Part shown: positions 1 through 10,835 of the stretch, one piece after another
Position numbering within the stretch: position 1 is the first letter of the stretch
Layout of the letters: the number at the start of each line of letters is the position of its first letter
Source of the DNA: Euprymna scolopes
Taxonomy: Eukaryota > Mollusca > Cephalopoda > Sepiida > Sepiolidae
Reading direction: 5' to 3'
NCBI GenBank assembly: GCA_024364805.1
Contig: CM044488.1
Location: 185,870,030-185,906,328 of the forward strand
DNA length: 36,299 bases
Notes under the pieces: model-generated
Seen by the model: only the letters and a program-made list of their open reading frames with translations
What the model was told of the DNA's origin: nothing
The model's database searches: none
Position numbers and translations under genes: made by a program

Positions 1-12
1 ATATATATATAA
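1..12. repeat. AT dinucleotide run at window start
   Basis: The window opens inside an alternating AT run and closes inside another one at 36281-36299. Both are simple sequence. Confidence 0.9.
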
Positions 13-1537
13 TTCCAGCAAGTATATTCTGATTAGAAATTCAAGAGACATTTGCCTTTTAATATGATGGCATGAAAATTGAGTTTTTGTTGGGGGGAGG
101 CGAGACGTGTGTATTTTTATCTATTATTTTAGAACTACTTAGGTAGTAGAGATTAAAACTGTTGATAAAAAAAACCCAAAAAAAAACACAATTGAGATTA
201 TAAAGAAAATAAAAATTGCGTGATGTCTCATTTTTGTGTACAAGTCTAAAATGTTTACTTAAATTTCATTTCCTTCCAAGCGCTACACTAACGCACCTAT
301 TTTGTATGTATTTCAAATCTTTATTTTTATGTTTTAACTTTACGATTTTTCATGGCGTATAGTCTGAAGAATATTCATTTTGTGACAACTTTATTATTGT
401 AGTAGTATAAAAGATATGCCAGCGTAGAAGACTCTTTGTGGCTCAAAAATCAATAGTTAACACCAGCATCAGATGAGCACCTCCTATTGTATGGGCCACA
501 CAACTTCAAATACTTTTTATGCTATATCACGTGTCAGAGCTATTTGTTGCTCAGCACATAGTAAGTGTATGATTTCTTCTAAAGAAAACACTTAAGGGCC
601 ATCTTAAATTCGTTTGTATGTAAACACATATGGCTTCACACATTACTGCCGTTTATACTAAGAAATTTTACATTATAAAAAACATCTAGCTTGCTCTCAT
701 CAGATCCCTAAAGGTAAGCAACTTTGAATTTGGTCACTACTTAGTTGATAATATAGGAATATAAGTTGTAATAAGTTTGGATGTGTAAGTGGCTGTAAAG
801 TTTACATTTTCTTAATGCCACTCAAAAAGGGTATAAATCTGTTACTCGTCCTAGCTATTGTTGAAATAATAAGGCAGACAATTAAATCAAATGATGGTTG
901 AACAAAAGGTTTAGGAGAAAAAAAATTCAAAATAACACAACGATTTCTCTGCTTATCCCAGCATTAATTATCATTTTAAGCAGAAAAAGTTTGTGACCCT
1001 TGCTTCATTTTCGCACTGCACAGATATTCTGCAAATTGCTTCTCAAGACAAAAGGAGGGAAAATCAATCACTATCCATACCACCGGACGATTCCTGCTAA
1101 ACAAAAGCATCCATTGCTGACACACTTCCAGTCGATTCATAATTATAAACAGAAACCAAATTCAACTGATTAAAGTAGTACTTGACTGACTCTCATGTCT
1201 ACATCTGTTATGATATCGGTAACCCCTAACCCATCTACAGATAGAGTTTTGGCGAACCTAGGTCCTACGAACGTTAGAACGTTGAATCCGCTAGGCATCA
1301 TGTCAGACATGTTGTAGCACTCAGTCAGTAAAAAGCTTTCTTGCTTTACATTTTGTATACAACACACACACACACACTAGCAGATAAACATATATCAATG
1401 ACCTTTCTCTCACACATATACACATACAATATATTTTAATAATTCATGCGAAAACTTTACTTTGATTGCTTGTTTAGAATCATTAATCACCTGAAAAATG
1501 TCTTGATAGCATTGAGCACAAAAGAAAAATTATCTGG
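13..1537. other. AT-rich stretch without recognised genes
   Basis: I find no conserved protein segment, tRNA or transposon end on either strand. The one open frame of note (1170-1373, minus) is 67 codons and resembles nothing I know. A short CA run lies at about 1364-1377. Treat this as unassigned intergenic or intronic DNA. Confidence 0.5.
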
Positions 1538-1700
1538 AATAGAATAATAAAAAAATAACAATAATAATAATAAAATAATAAAAAATATAATAGCAAATAA
1601 TAATAATAATGATAATAAAATAATAAAAAATATAATAGCAAATAATAATAATAATAAAATAATAAAAAATATAATAGCAAATAATAATAATAATGATAAA
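1538..1700. repeat. AAT-rich minisatellite, about three units
   Basis: The stretch is built from AAT triplets broken by the marker TATAATAGCAAAT, which starts at 1586, 1631 and 1670. The units are therefore about 45 and 39 bases, each a block of AAT triplets plus the marker. The apparent 92-residue open frame on the minus strand (1483-1761, rich in Tyr, Leu and Phe) is a by-product of this repeat and not a gene. Confidence 0.85.
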
Positions 1701-1849
1701 GGCTAAAGACGATAGAGGAATATAATGATTTTTTTTTTACAAAAGAGTCACGATTTATCAAGGCCTGGACGCCACTTGAGGATAAGAGTTAATGAGTGTA
1801 CAGTAGTCAATGGGACAAAATTGTAGTAATCGTTAGTCATGGAAATTTG

Positions 1850-2466
1850 GTAAATTGGATTACTTAAGGGGATGGCTCATCAAGAACTTGTTTATGTTGG
1901 ACTTGAAGACGACCATATTGTAGTCAGCTGGAAAGCAGTGAAACAGAAGAGAGTTCCACAGGCGTTCTAAAAGGAAGCTTTGTTCATGGAATCTACATTT
2001 AGGTTTAGGCACAGATAAAGAGTTGTTTCAGTTAGATACATGTCCTTTTGTGAAAGTTTAGCGAGGAAGACCATAGATTGGAGCTCATACAAGCACTTGC
2101 CATGAAAATGACAATAAAGTAGAAACAGACTCACAACGTCTATTCTGTGGGAAAGAGGCTTCAGGGGAAAGAAAAAGGCATTCCCACTCGGCTATGAAGT
2201 CTATTTTGAACTCTGTCAAGGCAGGATAATGTGCTTCTAGCAGCTTCTGCTCAGATGCAGCAACAGCACGCCATCCTTGCACATACCTGGCTCTTACACA
2301 GGTAGAGAATTGTATCAGCAGTGGGATATATCCTGGAACGGTTGAATGATCCCACCATTTTTCCAGCAACGGATGTGATGTACGCTTTCCATTTCAGATC
2401 AGGAGTAAAGATCAAGCCCAGAAGCTGGTCAAAACATGGAGCCTCCGCAAGACGAGAGGCATTCAT
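1850..2466 (-). pseudogene. LINE post-RT and C-terminal region remnant
   Basis: On the minus strand, 2466-2251 reads LLGLIFTPDLKWKAYI followed by AGKMVGSFNRSRIY and YLCKSQVCARM. This corresponds to the thumb/post-RT segment of jockey-like Pol (LG...t.dl.W..yI, G.lyRar...., LYKs.irP.meY). Nearer the 3' end, at about 1995-1870, residues such as WNSLLFHCFPADYNMVVFK mark the usual last lines of the ORF, SFFPRTARLWNSLP and FPDNYNLxxFKSNVN. Frameshifts separate the parts. Confidence 0.8.
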
Positions 2467-3440
2467 TTAAATGGATGCCAGATGGGGATCAGAGCGTTGA
2501 TAGTGTAATGATAGAAGTTTGATTTTAGATGCATTAAAAATAACCGGCCACCTCTTTCCTCATTGTACCATGTGCTCAAGATCAAAGGAGAGAGAATCAG
2601 AGAGAACTTGATTATTAACAGCCTTTGATATGTTGCCATAGATGGAAGTGTTGTAAGCATAAATGTCTATGAATGATCTTAGGATGTGATTTAGGAGATC
2701 ATTGATGTAGATCAGGAAGAAAGCTGGGCTCAGGATGGACCCCTGAGAGACTCCAGCCTTAATACTATAAGCTACTGATTTCTACCCATACACCACTACT
2801 CTTATGAACCTATCAGAAATAAATGATTTAATAATTAAGAAGATCTTTCCAGCTAGACTGTGGTTGGATATCTTGTGGAGTAGACCTTTATGCCATACCC
2901 TATCAAAGGCCTTTGATATGTCAAGCACAATTGCTCTAGAAAGGAAGCCTCCATTGAAAGATTCGCTAATCCTATGAGATATAACTGTTAGCACATCTGC
3001 TGTAGGTCTAGCAGAAAGGAAAACATAGTGCATGTCATTGAGGAGGTTATTTTTGCTAAGGTAGTTGACTACTTCTCTATTTAACATAAATTCCAGCAAC
3101 TTACTCATGATTCACAGGAGACTTATTGGTCTGTACTGAGAGGGAGATGACCGATTACTTGAATTCTTAAATACTGATAAGGTTTTCCAGGGTGGTGGGA
3201 AGTAATTCTCCTTAAGACAATGCTTAAACAGCTTTCTAAGTAAGGGAGCTAATTCTGGTTGAAGCTTTTTGCAGCACTATAATTGGAATGCTGTCAGGGG
3301 CAGTTGCTTTACTGAAATCGAGATTTTTGATTAGCTTGGCAACATCATGCAGAGATATTTATATGCTGCATACAATGTTTTCAGATACAGGAGGAGATAT
3401 GGAGGGTTGGCGGCCTTGGTCGCAAATGGTAGAATTAGCT
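2463..3440 (-). pseudogene. LINE reverse transcriptase remnant
   Basis: The minus strand carries reverse transcriptase blocks in shifting frames. At 3160-3190 a piece reads FKNSSNRSPSQYRPISLL, the standard N-S..P..YRPISLL block. The open stretch 2782-3108 holds the region before motif A and the motif A line AIVLDISKAFDRVWHKGLL with its catalytic Asp. Then comes GVSQGSILSP (motif B, about 2745). The YADD box is lost: at about 2665 the residues read IYAYNTSIYG, so both catalytic aspartates are replaced. The enzyme would copy LINE RNA at the nicked target; this copy cannot. Confidence 0.85.
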
Positions 3441-3875
3441 GCAAAGTTTTTTGGCAAAGAATTTGACTTTGTCTGATGCTGATGAGATTCCCGCAGGTCC
3501 CTTGATGATTGTTGGCATAGAGCACAGGCTTTTGTTCAGGACTCTGTTTGTTATTTGACGAAATTGGTGAGAACTGAGCCACTGCTCAGTTACTTTAAAC
3601 TTAACGGACTGAGTAAAGAACTCTCTTGCATTCTTTATTACTCTTTTACAATGGTTGCTGGCAGTCCTGAAAGCAGCTTTATTCTCAGTACATCTCTTAC
3701 GTTGGAAGCAATGGAAAAAGTGATTTCTGTGTACAATCGCAGCAATATGTTCTGGTGAGAACCACGGCTGGCTGTTAGGTTTTTGCTGGAATTTTTTATA
3801 AGAGTATAAGCAGTCACCAACAATTAACCATTCCATCAGGTTTGGTACTATAGATGACCCATTCTTTTTAAACAC
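3435..3875 (-). pseudogene. LINE linker between endonuclease and RT
   Basis: A 146-codon open stretch on the minus strand reads as the basic linker between endonuclease and reverse transcriptase in jockey-type Pol. It contains NHCKRVIKNAREFFTQSVK, then a QITNRVLNKSLCSMPTI segment and ISSASDKVKFFAKKLCS, which correspond to the usual K-rich helix, the FW.I.N.....K.SIPPL region and the S..DKA.LFA.NF motif. It is an internal fragment, so the Met chosen by an ORF finder is not a true start. Confidence 0.75.
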
Positions 3876-4450
3876 GGAACGCAGGGTTAGTTTGGATATA
3901 AATGTACGGAAGCTATCTCAGTCAGCCATAGAGTATCGATATACTGTACAATGGAGAGGCACGTCAGAGGATTTATTACATTTCATTTATATCTTTACTG
4001 ATATAACCGAGTAGTCGGAAAATTCCAGTGTAGACAGAATGCTTCGGGCAAGTTGTGAGAAAAAGGTCTAGGAGACTTGCATATTGACCGTCAGTGTAAG
4101 ACATACAGATGGGTTGGGGAGCAATTTGAGTTTGATCATAAGTAATGGAGAAATTGTGACAGAATCTCCCTCACCATCTGTCTTGTTTGAGTGGGTCAAC
4201 CATTCCATATTGGGAACATTGAAGTCTCCACAGTTGTGAATGTCATCCGAGGTATGAGCAGACAGGATATGGTCAATTTTCTCTTAAAGATAATAACTTC
4301 GCTATTTTGAGGGTGATAGAGGGTAAATATAAAGTGGTGGGAACAAGGGCAACTGGAAGCACATATAGAGTAATTTAGGCTTTTTACTGGAGATGTCCCT
4401 ACCACATGGAAATCATCTCAAATGTAAGCACATATTCCATGCTCATGACT
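3876..4450 (-). pseudogene. LINE endonuclease domain remnant
   Basis: In the minus frames this stretch shows scraps of a LINE apurinic/apyrimidinic-like endonuclease, the enzyme that nicks target DNA to prime reverse transcription. The clearest piece is LEFSDYSVISV near 4000, which matches the usual GSSDH-type motif before the linker. FIFTLYHPQNSEV at about 4310 sits where the conserved YxPP region is expected, followed by a decayed GDFN region. Frames change at least twice and there are several stops. The N-terminal catalytic part is not recognisable, so the copy is either truncated or too decayed beyond about 4450. Confidence 0.55.
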
Positions 4451-5110
4451 ATCCTAGGGGTCAGATTCTGCTGTTAAGTTAGAGTACCCTTTAATTATAG
4501 AACTCATCTGATGATGGAAAAAGAGACATCGTATGGGGGGGGGTCTATTGTTGGAAATTTAAGTTCTGAATTTAATCATCTATGTTTCTGGAGACTTTTC
4601 ATGATGGAGTTATGGCATTTGTGGAAGAGGTCGACAGACTTGGTTAGAGCAGCGCAAAGATGGAAAGTAAGGAAGAAAAGGAAACAAAGAAATATTTTTT
4701 GTAGCCCATGATAAAGTAAAGCCGTAACAATTACCTACTAATATGGCATCGAGAAGTCCCACCAGAAGCTGCTGCATGGGCCAGAATCTATTCACCAAAT
4801 GGCAATACAGCAGCTCCAGTACTTTGTACCTGCTGATAGGATGGCCTCCTTAGTGGTTAATCCAAGGTTTGGGTCCCTAACTATCAGCTGGATAACGTCA
4901 GCGCAGTTAAAACGTTTACTGCTAGCACCCTGATTAGTGACATGGCTAAATACATAAAGGAAAACATTCACAACCGACGGCTTTGTGCCATGCTTGCCCA
5001 AGCGCAAACCGAAAAAATAAATTAAGATGAGATTGACATTTAAAGAAGGATACAAAGATACGAATAACAATGTAGACGAGTTAAATGATATTTTAAACAC
5101 GTTTCATGTG
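4451..5110 (-). other. Possible coding remnant beside the LINE, unassigned
   Basis: The minus strand from about 5040 to 4748 reads for roughly 100 codons with few stops, including a segment around NLGLTTKEAILSAGTKYWSC (4846-4905), and is richer in GC than its surroundings. It lies upstream of the LINE endonuclease and in the same direction, so it could be a relic of the LINE 5' region or ORF1, or of another element. I do not recognise the protein. A second open frame at 4511-4711 on the plus strand is probably noise. Confidence 0.3.
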
Positions 5111-6096
5111 TATGATAGCATGATAGCATTAGTTTCAATCAGTACCAATTATTATCTGTGTTGAATTTAATGTTGATACCTCGAATATTGGTATAATTAG
5201 ATGGGCTGGCCTTTCTATCTCCACCTCCTGGCCTTGTACCACATATTCCTGCAGTAGGAAAGAGGTTAACATCATGGCACCAAAATGTGTTGGACATCCT
5301 TGGCAAGGTATTCCCCCTCCACGAATTCCCTTTATCAATCCTTTATATTTTTTCGTTTTTCTTTCTCCATACTCTATTTCCAAACTAACGAACTTCTTTA
5401 ACTCTATCAACCTCTGTTCGATATAATCTATAACTACATCTAGTGATAATGGCTACATTTAGAGGCTTTGTGCGGTGTACAGTCATCTTTGTTGTTATTA
5501 ATCCAATTACAGGGTCATGCTAACTGGATATTAGTGCTTATCAGGGTATAATCTATGGTTAAATAGAATCTATCATTTATCGGTTAATTATATCCAAAAC
5601 ATATGCCTTGAAAATAAATGAATTTACAATCGATTTATATATAGTTACACAATGAATGGATACTTGAAGATACTTGAAAAATAAAATCGTTAACCAAATG
5701 ACTTGGCATTAAATAGCTAAAAAATCGTTTATATTAGCTGGGATTGTTATGTTTATAGGCGACAAAAGAGTGATCAATTATTTAATTAAAAGGATTAAAA
5801 AATATTGCACACATGGATAAAAAAGGATAAATCATAATGAGATGGATAGATAATCGGAGGAATGATGATGAATGCCATGAGAGGATTGAAATTACCACAC
5901 ACACAAAACAACAGCTGATCTCCAAATACAACAATTCTTCATCCTATGCCATGGAATATGATGACTAAAGGATAAAATAGAGGGCGAGGAGTACAATACA
6001 GCTGGAAGCAAACCCAGTAGCCATTTTCTACTCGTAATCAAACAAGACTTCCTTTGCAACTCCACTCCTTAATATACAACAATATTTACTATGCTT
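5111..6096. other. Unassigned AT-rich stretch
   Basis: No recognised gene. A short GC-richer patch (about 5205-5335) lies inside a 91-codon minus-strand open frame (5135-5410) that matches nothing I know. The rest is low-complexity AT-rich DNA. Confidence 0.45.
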
Positions 6097-6365
6097 ATTC
6101 AGTATCAATTTAATTAATATATTAATTTTAATTCAGTATCAATTTAATTAATATATTAATTTTAATGCAGTATCAATTTAATTAATATATTAATTTTAAT
6201 TCAGTATCAATTTAATTAATATATTAATTTTAATTCAGTATCAATTTAATTAATATATTAATTTTAATTCAGTATCAATTTAATTAATATATTAATTTTA
6301 ATTCAGTATCAATTTAATTAATATATTAATTTTAATTCAGTATCATGTTAATTAATTAATTTTGA
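6097..6365. repeat. 34-bp tandem repeat array, 7 full units plus a partial
   Basis: Units start at 6097, 6131, 6165, 6199, 6233, 6267 and 6301, each 34 bases, followed by a decayed eighth unit from 6335. The units are almost identical; the only change I see in the first seven is ATGC for ATTC at 6165. Each holds the near-palindrome TTAATTAATATATTAATT, so the array is also a series of short AT hairpins. The homogeneity points to recent expansion or gene-conversion-like upkeep. No open frame crosses it. Confidence 0.97.
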
Positions 6366-8539
6366 TGCATCAGCCTTTCTGTTGTACAGCTCATAGTGAA
6401 ATGCCCCTTATACATCAAGACATGTTCGGCTCTTATCTTATGTGTTTTTATGTGTTGTGGATAAGTATCGTGAAAGTTTACTGACAATCTATGTTGCATT
6501 AAAATTATGAATTTTACTTACTTGTTATTTTGTAACCTTGCACACTGGGTGGTGTCATTGAAATGGCAATACCAAAAAATGGCGCCACTAAAAGATGACA
6601 ACATCCATTAAAGCAAAAATAAGAGAAAACCGAACAAAGAGGATATCACAAACTAATGCCATTTATCAAATCAAAGGGAGAGGAAAAGAGATCCTATATC
6701 TAGACGACCTATAACCCATGATTGTTGATCATTTCACGGTATCTTCTGAAATTAACCAGATCATCGGTGTTAGTCAAATCTAATTTTATTTCTCATGGTT
6801 TTGTTTTGGATTTTTCAGTATTTTTCTATGTATTTTCTCTGGGGTTTCTTTTTAATAAGTGTAGGGTTATGTAGAAGTATATCCATAGGAAATGATTGAG
6901 TTTTTCCGAGGTCCTTCATCTTGATTTCTGCTGATAATGCTTGTTTAACATTATTGGATTTGTGCTGTTCACTGTAAGCAGTAGTGTGCAGAGGTTTTAT
7001 AATGCCCTGGCGTTGCTCTGGTCTGACTCCTGGATCGTATTCTCCAAAGATTCAAATATAAGTCCTAGTATTGATAAATATTATAAATAAGAGACATAAT
7101 GTGAATATTGTTAGATGCTGTCCCCTCAATTTGGATATTCACCCCCACTACTCTGTACACCATCGATTATGGGGACCAAATTGTTTGTCACTGTTCTGAA
7201 CTGAGACACAGACATCTGTTAAGTTTAGTATTCTTATGAAGCAATCTATGAACATCATTTGATTTTAAATTCTGAGTCTTTGTCTTATATCAAAGATTAT
7301 ATTTTACTGTAAAATTATATTGCACTGGAAGCCCATTATAAAAGTATAGTTTGATTATTGGTTTTTAAGAAAGTAAATGAACACAGCTCTGGATTAAATT
7401 GTCAGTAAATGATACCGCATACACATATTGATTCTATGAGGATTGATTGATTCGTGTACACGAATTCAAACATGAAGATCCTTAGTGTATCATGTTACCA
7501 GTTTCTACTCTAAGAGTATTTTCCTCAAGTGAATATTTTGCAATATTCATTTTTTTCAGTTCGTTAAATATGTTGGCTTATTTAGTGATCTTATACTAAT
7601 TGCAGTGACTCGGTATCTTGTGTCCTAGGCGAAAACCGGAAACTCTTGGCAACTATCCTGATTGTCATTTTCTACGGTCCTTAAGTAATAGTCTATTGTG
7701 AGCATGTATACAGAATTTTGTATCGCTCTTGTGCATCGGTTCATATTTATTTTCCATAAAATTCATTATTTATTTACCTTTTTTTCATGAGGTAAGACAC
7801 AAGGTCAAGTGTAGGTCTGGTGAAAATATTTCTAGGGAATAAACTGGATTCCAACAGCACTCATAGATTTTCAGTTCGTGTCGTTAACCACTTAGTCATC
7901 ATCATCCCCATAAATTGATTGTTATTTCATTCTTAGTTGCAGCCTTCGTATATCCTGAGGGAATGAAGAGATGTACAGTAGTCGTTTTACAAATACCATA
8001 ATATGATGTTGCTTCATATCTATGAGGGAGGCCTCGACCTACCCTTTTTTACTGTCATACCATTAGTTTTTGTTCAACCAGTCAGCTTTATGATGTTGGT
8101 TTCTGACTGAAATGCTTAAATACTTTTTTATGAATTTGTTCATTTCCTTAATTATATCTTGAATATTAGTCCTTTGTGTAGTACTGTTTATTCTCAGTAA
8201 GCGTTTATTTTTAAGGCAAAAGAGTTCTGTCTATTTGATGTTAATGTTATCTCGTCCTTTGTAACGAGAAAACTCTATTACACTTGTGGCTTAAACATGT
8301 ACGAGTTGTTAGACGAAATACAAATGTGCCATTGAACAGAATACTGAGTTACATAGTCTCAACAAGCCTGAGATATCATTCAAAGAAAATATAAACAAAG
8401 ATGTTTGGTTTCTTGACTATGTTTGAAAATCAATTGATTCTTTATTTATCTCCCTCCCACTACAGAATTATGTGATACAAGGGTCGGATAGTGGTATTGA
8501 AGAACCAACGCTTAGAGGAAAAGCATTCTGACCTACAAA
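6366..8539. other. Unassigned stretch of about 2.2 kb
   Basis: I see no confident gene, RNA or repeat end. Some minus-strand pieces near 7830-7780 read like a short coding relic (FTRPTLDLVSYLMKK) but are broken on both sides by stops, and I cannot place them in a family. This is the longest part of the window with no recognisable transposon, so any unique host sequence is as likely here as anywhere. Confidence 0.4.
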
Positions 8540-9296
8540 AAATGCCTGCTTAGCTCTCTTGCCATTCACTGGTAGGCGTGCTCTAGGCGATTTACAATAA
8601 ATAATGGGCAATCAACAATTCCCCCACTATCCAAAAATCATGAGGTTGTTTGCTCAGCAACTGAGAAGGCTAACATGCTTGCCAGTCGATTTGCCTCAAA
8701 CTCCACACTGGACCCTGCTAACCACCCCCTCCCTAATTTTCCTTTGCTAACAGACGCCACACTAGACGATCTGAAAATCACCCCTTCTCAGGTGCATGCT
8801 ATCATAAAAAATCTTGACACTTCAAAAGCATGTGGACCTGATCTCATCCCAGCTGTGCTATTAAAAAAGTGCTCCGCCGAAGTAGCTCCAGTTCTCTCCA
8901 AACTTTACAACAAATGCCTTAATGAATCTTGCTTTCCTGCCTGCTGGAAAACTGCTTCTGTCGTATCAGTTTTCAAGAATTCTGGCAAAAGAACTAACCC
9001 AGCAAATTATCACTCCATTAGCCTTCTCCCACTTTTCGCAAAAATATTTGAGTCCATAATTAACCAAGCTCTAGTCCATCACCTTACAGATGCTAAACTT
9101 CTGACCGACCAACAATATGGATTTAGGCAAGCCCGTTCCGCAGCAGACATCTTAACTCCAATCTCTGAACGCATATACCATTCACTAAACAAAACAGGGG
9201 AGGGTAGAGCGGTAGCTTTAGATATATCTAAGGCTTTTGACAGGGTATGGCATGAAGGTCTTCTCAGGAAAATCAGATCATACGGTATTTTGCTAT
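8540..9296 (+). mobile_element. Jockey/CR1-like LINE internal fragment, plus strand
   Basis: This LINE piece runs from the end of the linker to just past RT motif A. It stops abruptly at about 9290, where the LINE sequence gives way to unrelated AT-rich DNA. It lacks the YADD box, the C-terminal region and the 3' tail. Loss of the 3' end is not expected from ordinary LINE insertion, which truncates the 5' end, so a later deletion or rearrangement probably removed the rest. Confidence 0.85.
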
Positions 9297-9301
9297 TTTA
9301 A
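8675..9301 (+). pseudogene. LINE reverse transcriptase N-terminal half
   Basis: An uninterrupted 208-codon stretch encodes the first half of a LINE reverse transcriptase. Visible in order: a linker end (about residues 1-40), the segment IIKNLDTSKACGPDLIPAV (RT block 0/1, residues 44-62), WKTASVVSVFKNSGK with PANYHSISLLPLFAKIFE (residues 97-129), TDQQYGFRQARSAADIL (residues 143-159), and motif A, ALDISKAFDRVWHEGLL (residues 180-196), with the catalytic Asp kept. The frame runs into foreign sequence (RSYGILLF) at the break. Just upstream (8580-8675) the linker is in another frame (KSTIPPLSKNHEVVC-like), so the Met at 8675 is not the true start. It is the youngest-looking LINE coding stretch in the window, yet cannot be functional without motifs B to E. 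Confidence 0.9.
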
Positions 9302-10220
9302 TTGTGTTTGTTTATTGTGTCTTAATGCTTTGTAGGGAATCACCTGTTTGGTGTATGTATGCATGTGTTATATCAATTTAAAGCTGAAAAAGTTGTGAAT
9401 GTAACCTAGTCGGTGTTGAATTGTTGCAATGTTTTGTGTAATACTTATTTGCGTTAATATGCTCCCTGAGTTGCGTTTACTGCGGTGCTTGTGTTTTAGA
9501 TTTTTTTTTCTTTTGCTGTGCAGCCTTATCTGGCGGTTTTCTTGGTTGAAGTGATATGCGAGCTATGCTATTGATGTGTGTATATGAAAAATATGTGCTT
9601 TGGAGTTGCCGTGTGAATCTAGTGAGCTCATGTGTATTACGTCGACAAACGGATTTTTTTCAGCGTCGCCATTATTGATGCTGTCGCAGCTGCTACTGCT
9701 TTTCTGGTTTATCATGTAAATATAGAGAGATATGCGAATATAACAACAGGAAACAAGCCATCTCAACAATCGCATGTTGGTCAATGTAAAACTTCCGGTA
9801 GTTGATTAGATCACAAAAATTACTCTAATAAACAAAAACCGTTAGCATTTGAAAAGCATGTTAAGAAACGTCTTAACAGTATAAAGATCGTACTGATAAC
9901 AAACAGAGTTCGGTTTCTAAATATGCAACTACATGAGAGCAAGAGAGTGCCAAATTATGCGAACACAGCACCATCTAGTGCTGTAACCACATAACCAAAA
10001 AGGAGATAACCCTTGCCTCAACATCTTTCTTTCATTCATGTTTATTTGGATTTTGAATTCACGTAATTTATGTAATCTTAATAATTATAAACTCTGTGGA
10101 CCGCTTCGCTTGGGCGTCCTTGTTTGCTTGCTTGCTTTGAATCTTTTGTATTATTAAAAGGTTATTATATTTTTGGAGTGCGTCTGTTCATACGCAAACA
10201 ATTGGTTAACAAAAATGGAA
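9297..10220. other. Unassigned stretch
   Basis: No recognised gene. A small inverted repeat, ACAGCAC at 9965-9971 and GTGCTGT at 9978-9984, flanks a CATCTA core; it is noted in the findings. Open frames here (for example 9563-9784, minus) look random. Confidence 0.45.
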
Positions 10221-10285
10221 TCGGCAAAGTGCACATTACTAAGGTAGTTTTTACGATGTCAGTATTCGAGTTCGAATCTCATTGA
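10221..10285 (+). repeat. Possible tRNA-derived SINE head
   Basis: The sequence GTTCGAATCTC at 10270-10280 resembles a Pol III B box (GGTTCGANTCC), and CGGCAAAGTGC at about 10222-10232 is a weak A box about 37 bases upstream. The spacing suits a tRNA-like promoter. I cannot fold a full cloverleaf and see no second copy in the window, so this is only a candidate. Confidence 0.3.
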
Positions 10286-10706
10286 AGTCTCAGAAGGATT
10301 TGTAACTGGATGCATGTTTTATAAATTTCAAGAAATAAGTATCATAAAAACATTATATGCTTTTTTTTAAATCAAACAACATTTTCTTTACTAATTTGCA
10401 ATAATAGACATGAAATGTATTCAGCATTACTTCAATTGGAATTATTTCTGTTCAAAAACATTATTTCTGATATTTTTCCTGCCAATACAATCTCATTTGT
10501 AAAACTCACTATGTCTGTCTGTCTCCATCTTTTCAAATTGCATCTCCTACAAAATGGTAGGTCGCAGAATGTTGCGAGACGGTTCAAAGGATTGCATATT
10601 TTGTGGGCCGATGTTTTCTGGATGTTTACTTGATAAAAATAGTTGCTAAGAGATAAAATAGAAGTCAAATTGAAAGAAATCAGAACTTGTCAATCGTTAA
10701 GTTTTT
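10286..10706. other. Unassigned stretch
   Basis: AT-rich, with overlapping short open frames on both strands (10415-10633 plus, 10432-10668 minus) that look random. I recognise nothing. Confidence 0.4.
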
Positions 10707-10835
10707 TTTTACATGGGCATGACCACTTATCAAGGCCCAGAGGCCACTTGATGATAAGGGTTAAAGAGTGTACAGTAGTCAATTGGATAATATAGTAATC
10801 GTTAATAATGGAAATTCGGTAAATTTGTTAATGTA
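10707..10835 (-). mobile_element. LINE 3' end, left part (split by mariner)
   Basis: A T-run at about 10702-10711 (poly-A of the minus strand) is followed by the same 3' tail seen at 1739-1850: a stem-loop region at 10724-10766 and the TAAAGAGTGTACAGTAGTCAAT line. The LINE sequence stops at a TA dinucleotide at 10834-10835 and resumes after the mariner at 11760. Confidence 0.92.

Larger units (their letters stand above)
1729..4450 (-). mobile_element. Jockey/CR1-like LINE, degenerate, minus strand
   Basis: This is the longest retrotransposon copy in the window. Read on the minus strand it gives, in order: an apurinic-type endonuclease remnant (about 4450-3880), a linker (3875-3435), reverse transcriptase blocks (about 3440-2600), the post-RT region (2466-2251) and a C-terminal region ending near 1900. 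A 3' untranslated tail with a stem-loop then runs into a T-run at 1729-1738, which is the poly-A tail on the other strand. Pieces are in different frames with many stops, so the copy is dead. The family is non-LTR, moved by target-primed reverse transcription. Placement in the jockey/CR1 group rests on the wording of the RT and C-terminal motifs; the exact clade is uncertain. Confidence 0.85.

Noticed and set aside
1483-1761. Tyr/Leu/Phe-rich 92-residue membrane-like protein
   Set aside because: Direct product of an AAT minisatellite on the opposite strand.
6097-6365. CRISPR-like array
   Set aside because: The units are contiguous 34-bp tandem repeats with no unique spacers, and the context is eukaryotic.
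7780-7880. Minus-strand peptide FTRPTLDLVSYLMKK as a transposon relic
   Set aside because: Too short, with stops on both sides and no second motif to support a family.
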